DNA of 64,000 nucleotides from CAZNPH01 sp964574985 (lineage in GTDB: Bacteria > Bacteroidota > Bacteroidia > Bacteroidales > SM23-62). Made by a program: the position numbers and the translations under genes. Below the pieces are notes generated by a model. That model saw only the letters and a program-made list of their open reading frames with translations, made no database searches and was not told where the DNA came from. This document shows, piece by piece, positions 27,044 through 34,696 of the stretch (position 1 is the stretch's first letter; each line of letters opens with the position of its first letter). The stretch lies in contig CAZNPH010000014.1 of NCBI GenBank assembly GCA_964574985.1, positions 1 to 64,000 of the forward strand. Direction: 5' to 3'.

Positions 27044-28441
27044 ATGGAAAACAAAAAGAACCACGTTCTGAACCGAAGGACATTCCTCAGGAAAACCGCC
27101 TCAGGCATCGGCGGAGCCTTTCTGGCCCCGTATATACTCCCCTCCTGCAGACCCGGACAGGGAGTGAACGACCGAATCATGACCGGCCACATCGGTGTGG
27201 GCAACCGGGGTGCCCGGGAACTGCTCAATTATTTTCTTCCCCTTGACGAATCCCGGTCGGTGGCCATATGTGATGTCCGCGGGGACAGACGCGAAAAAGG
27301 GGTAAACAACGTAAGAAATTACTACCGGGAAAACGGGATCCGGGCACCGGAATGCAAAACCTATCCGAGATTTGAAGAGATCCTTGAACGGGACGACATC
27401 GATGCGGTGCACATCACTACCCCCGACCACTGGCACGTACCCGCATCCGTCAGGGCCGCCCGGGCCGGCAAGCACATTATGGTGGCCAAGCCGCTCGGAC
27501 TGAGCTACCCGCATTACCTGGAGCTGAAAGAAGCGGTGGAGGAGAATGATGTCCGCTTCCATTATGCCACTCAGCAGCGTTCCTACAGACACATGAAGCT
27601 GGGGATCGACATGATCAGGGAGGGAAAGATCGGGGACATCCATGAGGTACTGGTATGGTGTCCCGGCAAGAACGATGTGGAATCCCCCGAATGCAGCGTT
27701 CAGCCGGCTCCCGGTCCGTCTGTTTTCGACTACGACCGCTGGATCGGCCCGGCCCCGGCACACGAATACTGTCCGGAAAGGTTCACCAACCAAAGCTCAT
27801 TTTTCATCTACGACTACAGCATCGGTTTTCTTGCCGGATGGGGTGCACATCCCCTGGACATCATGGTATGGGGCGTAAAGGACCAGATGGACGGTGTATA
27901 TTCATGCAAAGGAAGCGGCTCGCTCTGGCCGCCGGTGGGGATGTACGATGTGATCATTTCCTGGGACCTGACTTATCAATATGAGAGCGGACTCAAATTG
28001 CGTTTTATCTCCACTGACAGGCCGGTGGCCAAAGAATTGCTCAAACACAGGGAAAGGGAACCCATGGAGGGCCTGCCCGATTACAACGGGACCACTTTTT
28101 ACGGGGACAAGGGCTGGATATCCCTGAGCCGGAGCTCCGCGCAATCCAATATCCCGGAACTGGACAAAAAACTGAACGACTTCCCCAAACAGGAGAACGG
28201 CAGGATCATCAGCGATGAAAATACCATGGGGCAGATGTTCATCGATGTGATCAGGGGAAGGACAGAGGAAACATGTCCGCTGGATGAAGCCATCATTTCC
28301 GATACCGTCAGCCACATGGGGGACATTGCCATCCGCACCGGGCGCAGGGTTACCTGGGATCCCCTGATTGGCAAAGTGGTTGGTGATGAAGAAGCCGATG
28401 CGCTTTATGCCAGAAAATACAGGCCCCCGTATGACATATAG
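27044..28441 (+). CDS. Tat-exported Gfo/Idh/MocA family oxidoreductase
   Basis: This 465-residue protein begins with a twin-arginine signal (LNRRTFLRKTASGIGGAF, Cys in LPSCRPG) and then an NAD(P)-binding Rossmann domain (GHIGVGNRGARELL, VAICDVRGD). The family motif for nicotinamide/substrate binding reads GKHIMVAKPLGLSY, where the usual EKP is AKP. The C-terminal alpha/beta domain includes FLAGWGAHPLDIMVWG. Export with bound cofactor through Tat is common in this Bacteroidota subgroup, some of which oxidise or reduce sugars using tightly bound NAD. It ends the AraC-linked operon. The start at MENKKNHV was chosen because the frame upstream overlaps the ThuA-PmoA gene. Confidence 0.85.
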   Translation: MENKKNHVLNRRTFLRKTASGIGGAFLAPYILPSCRPGQGVNDRIMTGHIGVGNRGARELLNYFLPLDESRSVAICDVRGDRREKGVNNVRNYYRENGIRAPECKTYPRFEEILERDDIDAVHITTPDHWHVPASVRAARAGKHIMVAKPLGLSYPHYLELKEAVEENDVRFHYATQQRSYRHMKLGIDMIREGKIGDIHEVLVWCPGKNDVESPECSVQPAPGPSVFDYDRWIGPAPAHEYCPERFTNQSSFFIYDYSIGFLAGWGAHPLDIMVWGVKDQMDGVYSCKGSGSLWPPVGMYDVIISWDLTYQYESGLKLRFISTDRPVAKELLKHREREPMEGLPDYNGTTFYGDKGWISLSRSSAQSNIPELDKKLNDFPKQENGRIISDENTMGQMFIDVIRGRTEETCPLDEAIISDTVSHMGDIAIRTGRRVTWDPLIGKVVGDEEADALYARKYRPPYDI

Positions 28442-28457
28442 TCAATGACTCCGTGCG

Positions 28458-29678
28458 ATGAAGTACCACACCCACACATTGTCCAACGGGATCAGGATCG
28501 TGCATTGCATGGTGCCCAACCTGGCAGCACACCTGGGATTCATGATCAACACCGGCTCACGGCACGAGAAGGACGATGAACATGGTTTGGCCCATTTCAT
28601 CGAACACAGCCTTTTCAAGGGAACCGCCCGGCGGAAATCCTTCCACATCATAAACCGGCTGGAAAACGTGGGCGGGGAACTCAATGCCTATACCACCAAG
28701 GAAGAAACCTGCGTTTATGCCTCCTTTCTGAAAAACGACTATCCCCGTGCCATGGAGCTTTTCCGGGACATCCTTTTCAATGCCACTTTCCCAGACCGGG
28801 AGATCAGCAAGGAAAAACAGGTGATCATCGATGAGATCCATTCCTGTCTCGACACCCCTTCCGAAAGGATATTCGATGAATTCGAGGAAATGGTCTTCAA
28901 CGGCCAGGCCATCGGACGGAGTATCCTCGGATCGCCGGGAAACATCCTGCGGTTTACCCGTCAAGACATGAAGCATTTTATCCGGAACCATTATTTTACC
29001 GACCGGATGGTGATCGGTTCGGTGGGAAATATTTCTTTTGACAGGCTTGTCCGGCTTAGCGAAAAATATTTCGGGGATCTTCCCTACAGTACTTGTCCTG
29101 ACACAGAAAATGAAAATATCCTCTATCATCACCGGCAGAAAATCCTGGACAGGAATACCCACCAGGCACACTGCATCATCGGGAACAGGGCCTACCACTT
29201 CCGCGACGAAAGGAGGACGGCACTGCATCTTCTGAACAATATTTTAGGCGGACCCGGAATGAACTCCCGGCTCAACATGAGCCTGCGGGAAAAAAAAGGA
29301 TATTCCTACAACACCGAATCCAGTTACATCCCATATTCCGATACGGGGATCCTGAGCATATATTTCGGATGTGAAAAAGCCAAGCTGGAAAAAAGCATCC
29401 GGGTGGCTTTCAGGGAATTCGACAAGCTGAGGAACCGGAAAATGGGCAGTCTTCAGTTGAGCCGGGCAAAAAGGCAGCTGACCGGACAAATCTCCATTTC
29501 CGCGGAAAACAACGAAAACCTGATGCTTTCCATCGGGAAAAGCATGCTGATCCGCAACCGGGCAGATACCCCGGAAGATATCGCCGCAAGGATCGAAGCG
29601 GTCACTGCGGAACAGCTTCTGGATATCGCCGGCGAGATTCTCGATCCGGGGAACATGTCGCTGCTGGCATACAAATAA
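28458..29678 (+). CDS. M16 family zinc metallopeptidase (processing-peptidase type)
   Basis: This 406-residue protein has the inverted zinc motif HFIEH near residue 46 with a downstream Glu region (SKEKQVIIDEIHSC), typical of M16B peptidases. The second half (GGPGMNSRLNMSLREKKGYSYNTES) carries the Arg/Tyr substrate-holding pair region. It has no signal peptide, so it should be cytoplasmic, degrading peptides or processing leaders. It lies 17 bases after the oxidoreductase gene and 88 bases before the MerR-type regulator, so it could end the upstream operon or be its own unit. Confidence 0.88.
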   Translation: MKYHTHTLSNGIRIVHCMVPNLAAHLGFMINTGSRHEKDDEHGLAHFIEHSLFKGTARRKSFHIINRLENVGGELNAYTTKEETCVYASFLKNDYPRAMELFRDILFNATFPDREISKEKQVIIDEIHSCLDTPSERIFDEFEEMVFNGQAIGRSILGSPGNILRFTRQDMKHFIRNHYFTDRMVIGSVGNISFDRLVRLSEKYFGDLPYSTCPDTENENILYHHRQKILDRNTHQAHCIIGNRAYHFRDERRTALHLLNNILGGPGMNSRLNMSLREKKGYSYNTESSYIPYSDTGILSIYFGCEKAKLEKSIRVAFREFDKLRNRKMGSLQLSRAKRQLTGQISISAENNENLMLSIGKSMLIRNRADTPEDIAARIEAVTAEQLLDIAGEILDPGNMSLLAYK

Positions 29679-29732
29679 ACCGCCCGTTCGAAAAGGGTTG
29701 TGACATGATATTGGTCAAAATACAGACGGGCA

Positions 29733-29761
29733 ATAAACAAAATCAAAATTTTGTTGTTTTT
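29733..29761. promoter_or_regulatory. Palindromic operator candidate at the CarH-like regulator
   Basis: ATAAACAA starts a dyad whose inner arms are AACAAAAT and ATTTTGTT around CAAA, ending TGTTGTTTTT just 6 bases before the regulator ATG. It shares its outer sequence (ATAAACAA...TTGTTT) with the dyad at 30682-30703. A MerR protein binding both would control itself and the region upstream of the sigma gene. Confidence 0.5.
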
Positions 29762-29766
29762 CTGAC

Positions 29767-30651
29767 ATGGGAAGCTATTCAATCCGGGATCTGGAAAAGA
29801 TCTCGGGCATCAAGGCACATACGATCCGGACATGGGAAAAACGGTACGGACTGATCAAACCGGAGCGGACCGATACCAACATCCGTTGTTACTGCGACGG
29901 AGACCTGAAGAAAATCCTGAATGTTTCCCTGCTGAACCGCCATGGCATCAGGATATCCAGGATAGCACGCATGCAGGAATCTGAGATCACCGAAAAGATC
30001 CTGACCCTGACCGGAAACTCCCACGATCATGACACGCACATCGAAACACTGGTGGTTGCCATGATCGAGCTGGATGAACGCCGTTTTGAAAAAACCATTT
30101 CCGGCTCAGTGCTGCGGATCGGCTTCGAAGAAACCATACTGAACATCATCTATCCTTTCTTTGAGAAGATCGGGATCCTCTGGCAGACCGGCACCATCAA
30201 CCCGGCCCAGGAACATTTCGTCTCCAATCTGATCCGCCAGAAAATGATCGTGGCCATCGATGCCCTTATGGACAATGTAAATCCGTATGCCGGAAGTTTC
30301 ATCCTCTTTCTTCCGGAAAATGAACTGCATGAACTGGGACTGATCTTTTTCAGTTATATGATCAAGAAGAAGGGGCACGGACTCATCTACCTGGGACAGT
30401 CGGTTCCTTTCGACGACCTTCTGGAAGTAAACAGGATCCATCCTTCGGATTATCTGGTTACATCCGTTACCTCCGCGCTGACCGGGGACGAACTGATTGC
30501 CTACCTTGAAAAACTCAAAAACCATTTCAGAACCCAGCAGATATATGTCAGCGGAAGCCAGGCAAAAGAAATTTCCGGCCGGTTGCCTGAAAAAGTATTC
30601 CTCATTGAATCTGCCCTGGACTTCCGGGAACTGCTGAACAAACTCCAATAA
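29767..30651 (+). CDS. MerR-family regulator with cobalamin-binding domain (CarH/LitR-like)
   Basis: This 294-residue protein has an N-terminal MerR winged helix (SIRDLEKISGIKAHTIRTWE, then RYGLIKPERTDTNIRCY), a four-helix B12-cap region and a C-terminal cobalamin-binding Rossmann domain. The motifs known from light-sensing CarH are present. Trp139 is followed nine residues later by Glu149-His150 (the Wx9EH cap over the adenosyl group), and E186-L-H188-E-L-G191 matches the ExHxxG cobalamin ligand motif. It may therefore bind adenosylcobalamin and release DNA in light. Matching palindromes lie at its own promoter and in the 237-base gap before the ECF sigma factor gene. No carotenoid gene is adjacent, so the targets are uncertain. 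Confidence 0.85.
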   Translation: MGSYSIRDLEKISGIKAHTIRTWEKRYGLIKPERTDTNIRCYCDGDLKKILNVSLLNRHGIRISRIARMQESEITEKILTLTGNSHDHDTHIETLVVAMIELDERRFEKTISGSVLRIGFEETILNIIYPFFEKIGILWQTGTINPAQEHFVSNLIRQKMIVAIDALMDNVNPYAGSFILFLPENELHELGLIFFSYMIKKKGHGLIYLGQSVPFDDLLEVNRIHPSDYLVTSVTSALTGDELIAYLEKLKNHFRTQQIYVSGSQAKEISGRLPEKVFLIESALDFRELLNKLQ

Positions 30652-30681
30652 ATATCCTTGTTTATCCTTTTTAATTTTTAG

Positions 30682-30703
30682 ATAAACAATATTTGTTGTT
30701 TAT
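30682..30703. promoter_or_regulatory. Second palindromic operator candidate, upstream of the sigma factor
   Basis: ATAAACAA-TATTTG-TTGTTTAT is a perfect dyad of 8-base arms around 6 bases, 31 bases past the regulator stop. It shares its arms with the dyad at 29733-29761. A TATATTTG box (TAnnTTTG form) follows at 30706-30713, so a protein bound here could block a promoter. Confidence 0.5.
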
Positions 30704-30751
30704 ACTATATTTGGAATAGGCAAAAAATATTTGTTTTATGTATTGCAAATG

Positions 30752-30772
30752 AGCATATTAATATCATATGCT
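30752..30772. promoter_or_regulatory. Inverted repeat in the sigma-factor upstream region
   Basis: AGCATAT and ATATGCT form perfect 7-base arms around a 7-base AT-rich spacer, 45 bases upstream of the -33 box proposed for the sigma factor gene. It does not resemble the two ATAAACAA dyads and may be a site for a different regulator. Confidence 0.35.
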
Positions 30773-30816
30773 TATTTAGAATATAGCTTAAAAAAGTGTT
30801 TTTGGAAAGATTGCAG

Positions 30817-30849
30817 TTTGCAAATGTGCTTAATTATATTGTATTTTTG
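30817..30849 (+). promoter_or_regulatory. Bacteroidota-type promoter of the ECF sigma factor gene
   Basis: TTTG at 30817-30820 and TATTTTTG at 30842-30849 fit the Bacteroidota -33 (TTTG) and -7 (TAnnTTTG) boxes with 21 bases between them. This would place the transcript start near 30856, about 33 bases before the ATG. Confidence 0.6.
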
Positions 30850-30888
30850 TTAAACATTTAAAGTAAATACAATCCAAAAGCAAACACC

Positions 30889-31392
30889 ATGACAGCCATA
30901 GAATTCAATCATCAGTTACTGAGCATGGAAGGGAATCTTGAACGGTTCGCCCTGAGTCTGACCGCAAACCGTGACGATGCCAGGGACCTTCTGCAGGAGA
31001 CATATCTGAAAGCCCTGTCATCCAGGGATAAATTCACCCATCCCACCAATCTGAAAGCATGGGTCTATACCATTATGAAAAATACTTTCATCAACAATTA
31101 CCGGAGGGCCAAACGGCAGAATACAGCGGTGGATCAGACGGATGACCTCTATTACCTGAACAATGCCAAACCCTCCCATTCACCAGATCCGTCTTCATCC
31201 TATTCCGCCCGGGAGATCGAGGGAAAGATCGAAGCGCTGGAAGAGGAGTTCAGGATTCCCTTCAATATGCACCGGGAAGGATATAAATACAAAGAGATCG
31301 CAAAAAAGCTGGGGCTCAAGATCGGAACCGTAAAAAGCCGGATATTCTTCACCCGGAAAAAACTGATGGAAGTACTGCCCGATTATAGCTGA
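30889..31392 (+). CDS. ECF-type RNA polymerase sigma factor
   Basis: This 167-residue protein has sigma region 2 (DDARDLLQETYLKAL with NLKAWVYTIMKNTFINNYRR) and region 4 (EEFRIPFNMHREGYKYKEIAKKLGLKIGTVKSRIF), the two-domain layout of ECF sigma factors. No anti-sigma gene is adjacent; the next gene is a VanZ-like membrane protein. The sequence HREGYKYKEIA with the preceding PFNMH pattern resembles Bacteroidota ECF factors that replace the anti-sigma with transcriptional control. That would fit regulation by the CarH-like protein encoded upstream, whose candidate operator recurs in this promoter region. Confidence 0.9.
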   Translation: MTAIEFNHQLLSMEGNLERFALSLTANRDDARDLLQETYLKALSSRDKFTHPTNLKAWVYTIMKNTFINNYRRAKRQNTAVDQTDDLYYLNNAKPSHSPDPSSSYSAREIEGKIEALEEEFRIPFNMHREGYKYKEIAKKLGLKIGTVKSRIFFTRKKLMEVLPDYS

Positions 31393-31440
31393 TATCCTTT
31401 TTTTTGCTTATCATTGCATCTTTGGGATCAAAGATGTAAA

Positions 31441-31833
31441 ATGAGGGAAACCAAGAATTTGTGGAAGTACATTTTCTGGTGCTGGGCTGTTCTGATCCTG
31501 GTGATGGTCATCATACCCAGAATACCTGAATTCGGCTCAGGGGAAAACGAAAAAACATCCGATCCGGATTATCTCATTCACTTCGTCTCTTTTTTCCTTC
31601 TCAGTGTTTTTTTCATCCTGTGGAAATCCGCCGGAAGAATGAGAACGGACAAGAACCTGTTGCTTACATACCTGAGCGCCGGGATATTATTCACCGTATG
31701 TACGGAATTGCTACAGAAGATCATCCCCGGGCGAAGTTTCAATCCTGTGGATATCATGTTCAACCTTGCCGGGATGTTTGCCGGATTGACCGTTCCCCTG
31801 ATTTTTTCTGTCTTTCAGCGCACCGGGAAATAG
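31441..31833 (+). CDS. VanZ-like small membrane protein
   Basis: This 130-residue protein has four hydrophobic helices and the VanZ-family pattern: an opening helix (YIFWCWAVLILVMVIIP), DYLIHFVSFFLLSVFFILW with the conserved His, and LLQKIIPGRSFNPVDIMFNLAGMFAG (positions about 91-117), where the Arg/Phe/Asp region is conserved. VanZ relatives are linked to glycopeptide tolerance or other envelope roles, but most are of unknown function. It lies 48 bases after the sigma factor and is probably co-transcribed with it. The start (MRETKNLW) avoids an upstream extension that would overlap the likely 5' leader. Confidence 0.8.
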   Translation: MRETKNLWKYIFWCWAVLILVMVIIPRIPEFGSGENEKTSDPDYLIHFVSFFLLSVFFILWKSAGRMRTDKNLLLTYLSAGILFTVCTELLQKIIPGRSFNPVDIMFNLAGMFAGLTVPLIFSVFQRTGK

Positions 31834-31932
31834 CATCCAAACAGCATGAACAAAAAGTGAAAGCTAATTGTTATATATAGTTAGATATGTAAATAAAAGT
31901 CATTAATTTTGGTGTCTAACAAAAGGCAATCA

Positions 31933-32571
31933 ATGAAAAGAGAAAATATGAAAAAAATCGGCATTATCTTCGGCATTGCCCTGATCGCCCTGGCAGGTTG
32001 TACCGGGGAAAACCGGACAAATTCACAGGCACAGCAGTCAACCCCGGAAGAAGCCACGGAACAGGCCAATCCGGCAAATCCGGCAAATCCGGCCACTCCT
32101 TCCAATGATCCCGTACCGGTCCCGACCAATCAGCCCTCCGTCGAAAAGGAACCGGATCCTGTCAAAGATTCCGGCTCCGGTGAAAAAACGGTAAAAAAGC
32201 CCGTCCACCTCACCAGGGATGATTTTCTTAACAAGGTGATGAATTATGAAAAAAACACCGAAAAATGGGTGTACGAAGGGGAAAAACCCTGCCTGATCGA
32301 TTTTTACGCGGACTGGTGTGCGCCTTGCCGGATCACCTCCCCCATTCTTGAAGAACTGGCTGTGGAATATGCCGGAAAGATCCACATATACAAGGTCGAC
32401 ACACAGGAAGAACAAGAACTCGCCGCGGTCTTCGGGATCAGGAGCATCCCGTCGTTCCTGTTTTGTCCCATGGAAGGCAAGCCGGTCATGACCGCCGGCA
32501 TTGCGCAGACTCCGGAAGCGACCAGACAAATGTTCAGGGAACGGATCGATAATCTTCTGCTGAAACAATAA
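31933..32571 (+). CDS. Thioredoxin-fold lipoprotein
   Basis: This 212-residue protein has a lipoprotein signal (IALIALAGC, Cys about 22), a low-complexity linker rich in Asn-Pro-Ala triplets (residues about 35-90) and a thioredoxin domain with the active site DWCAPCRIT near residue 137 and the cis-Pro loop SIPSFLF. It should sit on the periplasmic face of a membrane as a thiol-disulfide oxidoreductase. The linker contains short in-frame repeats (NPANPANPA), so its length may vary among strains. The ATG at 31933 was preferred to a TTG eight codons upstream; an ATG at 31948 is also possible. Confidence 0.88.
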   Translation: MKRENMKKIGIIFGIALIALAGCTGENRTNSQAQQSTPEEATEQANPANPANPATPSNDPVPVPTNQPSVEKEPDPVKDSGSGEKTVKKPVHLTRDDFLNKVMNYEKNTEKWVYEGEKPCLIDFYADWCAPCRITSPILEELAVEYAGKIHIYKVDTQEEQELAAVFGIRSIPSFLFCPMEGKPVMTAGIAQTPEATRQMFRERIDNLLLKQ

Positions 32572-32687
32572 CCACGATTTGTTTTTTTTCTAACTTTGCC
32601 GTTCATTAGCGATTGGAAATGAGTAGTATGGCATGGTTTTTTCGGTACAAGGCCTGAACAACCGTAAAATCATATATTCACCAGACC

Positions 32688-34685
32688 ATGGAAGAAAAAT
32701 GGGGCCCGGATAAGCGCATCGTCATCGAAAATGTCCAACCCGAAATAGAAGAGGGCCTGTTCCCTGTGAAAAGAATTCCCGGCGAACGCCTGGTGGTTAC
32801 GGCCGATATTTTCACCGAGGGGCAGAACGCCTTGTCTGCCAACCTGCTTGTCCGCGGGGGCCAAAAGGGCCGATGGGCGGAGATCTCCATGCAGCATACG
32901 GTGAACGACAGCTGGACTGCTGATTTCCCGGTCGAAAGCAGGGATGATCATTATTATACCATAGAAGCATGGATCGACCATTTCAAGGGTTGGATACGCG
33001 ATTTCAGAAAAAAAGCCGATGCCGGCGTATCCACATCCGTTGACCTTATGACAGGTGTCCTGCTGATCAATGAATCGGCGCTTCTGGCCCGGGGCAGGGA
33101 AAAGGAACGGCTGGAAGATATGGCTGCCATCCTGAAAAACAACCGGCTGGACATTCAAAAGCGAAACCGGACCGCACTGGGTGAAGAGCTTCAGGATCTG
33201 ATGAAAAAATACCCGGTAAAAAACAGGCATATCCGGTACCTGCGGGAATTGAAAGTATCCGTGGACCGGCCCGGGGCATTGTTCAGCACCTGGTACGAAA
33301 TATTCCCCCGTTCAACGGCCTCCGGGGAAAATACGCACGGAACCTTCAGGGACCTTGAAAAAATGCTGCCCTATATTTCAGGTATGGGTTTCGATGTGCT
33401 TTACCTGCCTCCGGTCCATCCCGTCGGGAAAACCCACCGCAAGGGAAAAAACAATGCCCTGAAAACTGAAAAAGGTGATCCCGGTTCTCCCTGGGCCATC
33501 GGAAGCAGCGAAGGAGGCCATACATCCGTCAACCCCCGCCTGGGCAACCTGGAAGACTTCAGGGAACTGGTCAAAAAAACAAAGGTCTGCAACATGGAAG
33601 CGGCACTGGACATTGCATTTCAGTGTTCCCCCGATCATCCGTGGGTGAGGGAACATCCCGAATGGTTCAGCAGACGCCCCGACGGAAGCATTCAGTACGC
33701 CGAAAATCCCCCCAAAAAATACGAGGACATCTTTCCGGTCAATTTTGATACGGAAAACTGGAAAGCATTGTGGAAAGAAATCAAGGAGATTTTCCTGTTC
33801 TGGATCGGACAGGGTGTCAAGATCTTCCGGGTGGACAATCCCCATACCAAACCCTTTCATTTCTGGGAATGGATCATCCGGGAGATCAGGAATGAGCATC
33901 CGGATGTATTGTTCCTGGCCGAAGCCTTTACCCGCCCCAAGATCATGGCCCGCCTGGCAAAACTGGGTTTCAACCAGTCATACACCTATTTTGCCTGGCG
34001 GAATACAAAACGGGAGCTTACCGAATATATGACCGAACTGACCCGGACCGGGATGGCTGAATACTTCCGTCCCAATTTCTGGCCGAACACCCCGGACATT
34101 CTTACCGAATACCTGCAGGCAGGGCACCGCCCCGCATTCATGATCCGCTATGTGCTGGCAGCCACTCTTTCCTCCAATTGCGGGATCTACGGGCCGGCAT
34201 TCGAGCTTTGTGAAAACAGGGCACGGGAAGCGGGCAGTGAGGAATACCTGGATTCGGAGAAATACCAGATCCGGGACTGGAACCTGGACGACAAGGCAAG
34301 CCTGAAAACATATATCGCCCGCGTGAACAGGATCAGGAAAGAAAATCCTGCCCTTCAGCAGTTCAGGGACATCAACTTTCACCAGATCGGGAATGACCAG
34401 ATCATTTGTTATTCGAAACGATCGGATGACGGCAACAATACCGTCATTACCGTGGTTAACCTGGACTTCCACCATACCCAGAGCGGTTGGGTCAACATCC
34501 CGGCAGAAAGGATCGGGATCAATCCTTCAGAAAGCTATCAGGTCGCCGATCTGCTTTCCGGGTCGTGGTACGTGTGGAAAGAAGGCTGGAATTATGTGGA
34601 ACTGAATCCCCATTCCGCACCTGCGCATATCTTCAGGGTAAAAAAGAAAATGCGTACGGAACGGGATTTTGATTATTACGTTTAA
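32688..34685 (+). CDS. glgE: Alpha-1,4-glucan:maltose-1-phosphate maltosyltransferase
   Basis: This 665-residue GH13_3 enzyme extends alpha-1,4-glucan with maltose from maltose-1-phosphate. The N-terminal beta domain (about 1-110) and a helical linker precede the barrel. Family signatures include FDVLYLPPVHPVGKTHRKGKN (split across residues about 230-255), the catalytic Asp at about 383 in FRVDNPHTKP, and the acid Glu at about 412 in LAEAFTRP. It is first in a cluster with TreS-maltokinase (which makes maltose-1-phosphate from trehalose), branching enzyme, a GH57 protein and MalQ, i.e. the complete GlgE pathway from trehalose to branched glucan. Only 11 bases separate it from treS. Confidence 0.95.
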   Translation: MEEKWGPDKRIVIENVQPEIEEGLFPVKRIPGERLVVTADIFTEGQNALSANLLVRGGQKGRWAEISMQHTVNDSWTADFPVESRDDHYYTIEAWIDHFKGWIRDFRKKADAGVSTSVDLMTGVLLINESALLARGREKERLEDMAAILKNNRLDIQKRNRTALGEELQDLMKKYPVKNRHIRYLRELKVSVDRPGALFSTWYEIFPRSTASGENTHGTFRDLEKMLPYISGMGFDVLYLPPVHPVGKTHRKGKNNALKTEKGDPGSPWAIGSSEGGHTSVNPRLGNLEDFRELVKKTKVCNMEAALDIAFQCSPDHPWVREHPEWFSRRPDGSIQYAENPPKKYEDIFPVNFDTENWKALWKEIKEIFLFWIGQGVKIFRVDNPHTKPFHFWEWIIREIRNEHPDVLFLAEAFTRPKIMARLAKLGFNQSYTYFAWRNTKRELTEYMTELTRTGMAEYFRPNFWPNTPDILTEYLQAGHRPAFMIRYVLAATLSSNCGIYGPAFELCENRAREAGSEEYLDSEKYQIRDWNLDDKASLKTYIARVNRIRKENPALQQFRDINFHQIGNDQIICYSKRSDDGNNTVITVVNLDFHHTQSGWVNIPAERIGINPSESYQVADLLSGSWYVWKEGWNYVELNPHSAPAHIFRVKKKMRTERDFDYYV

Positions 34686-34696
34686 CCGGATCAGAC

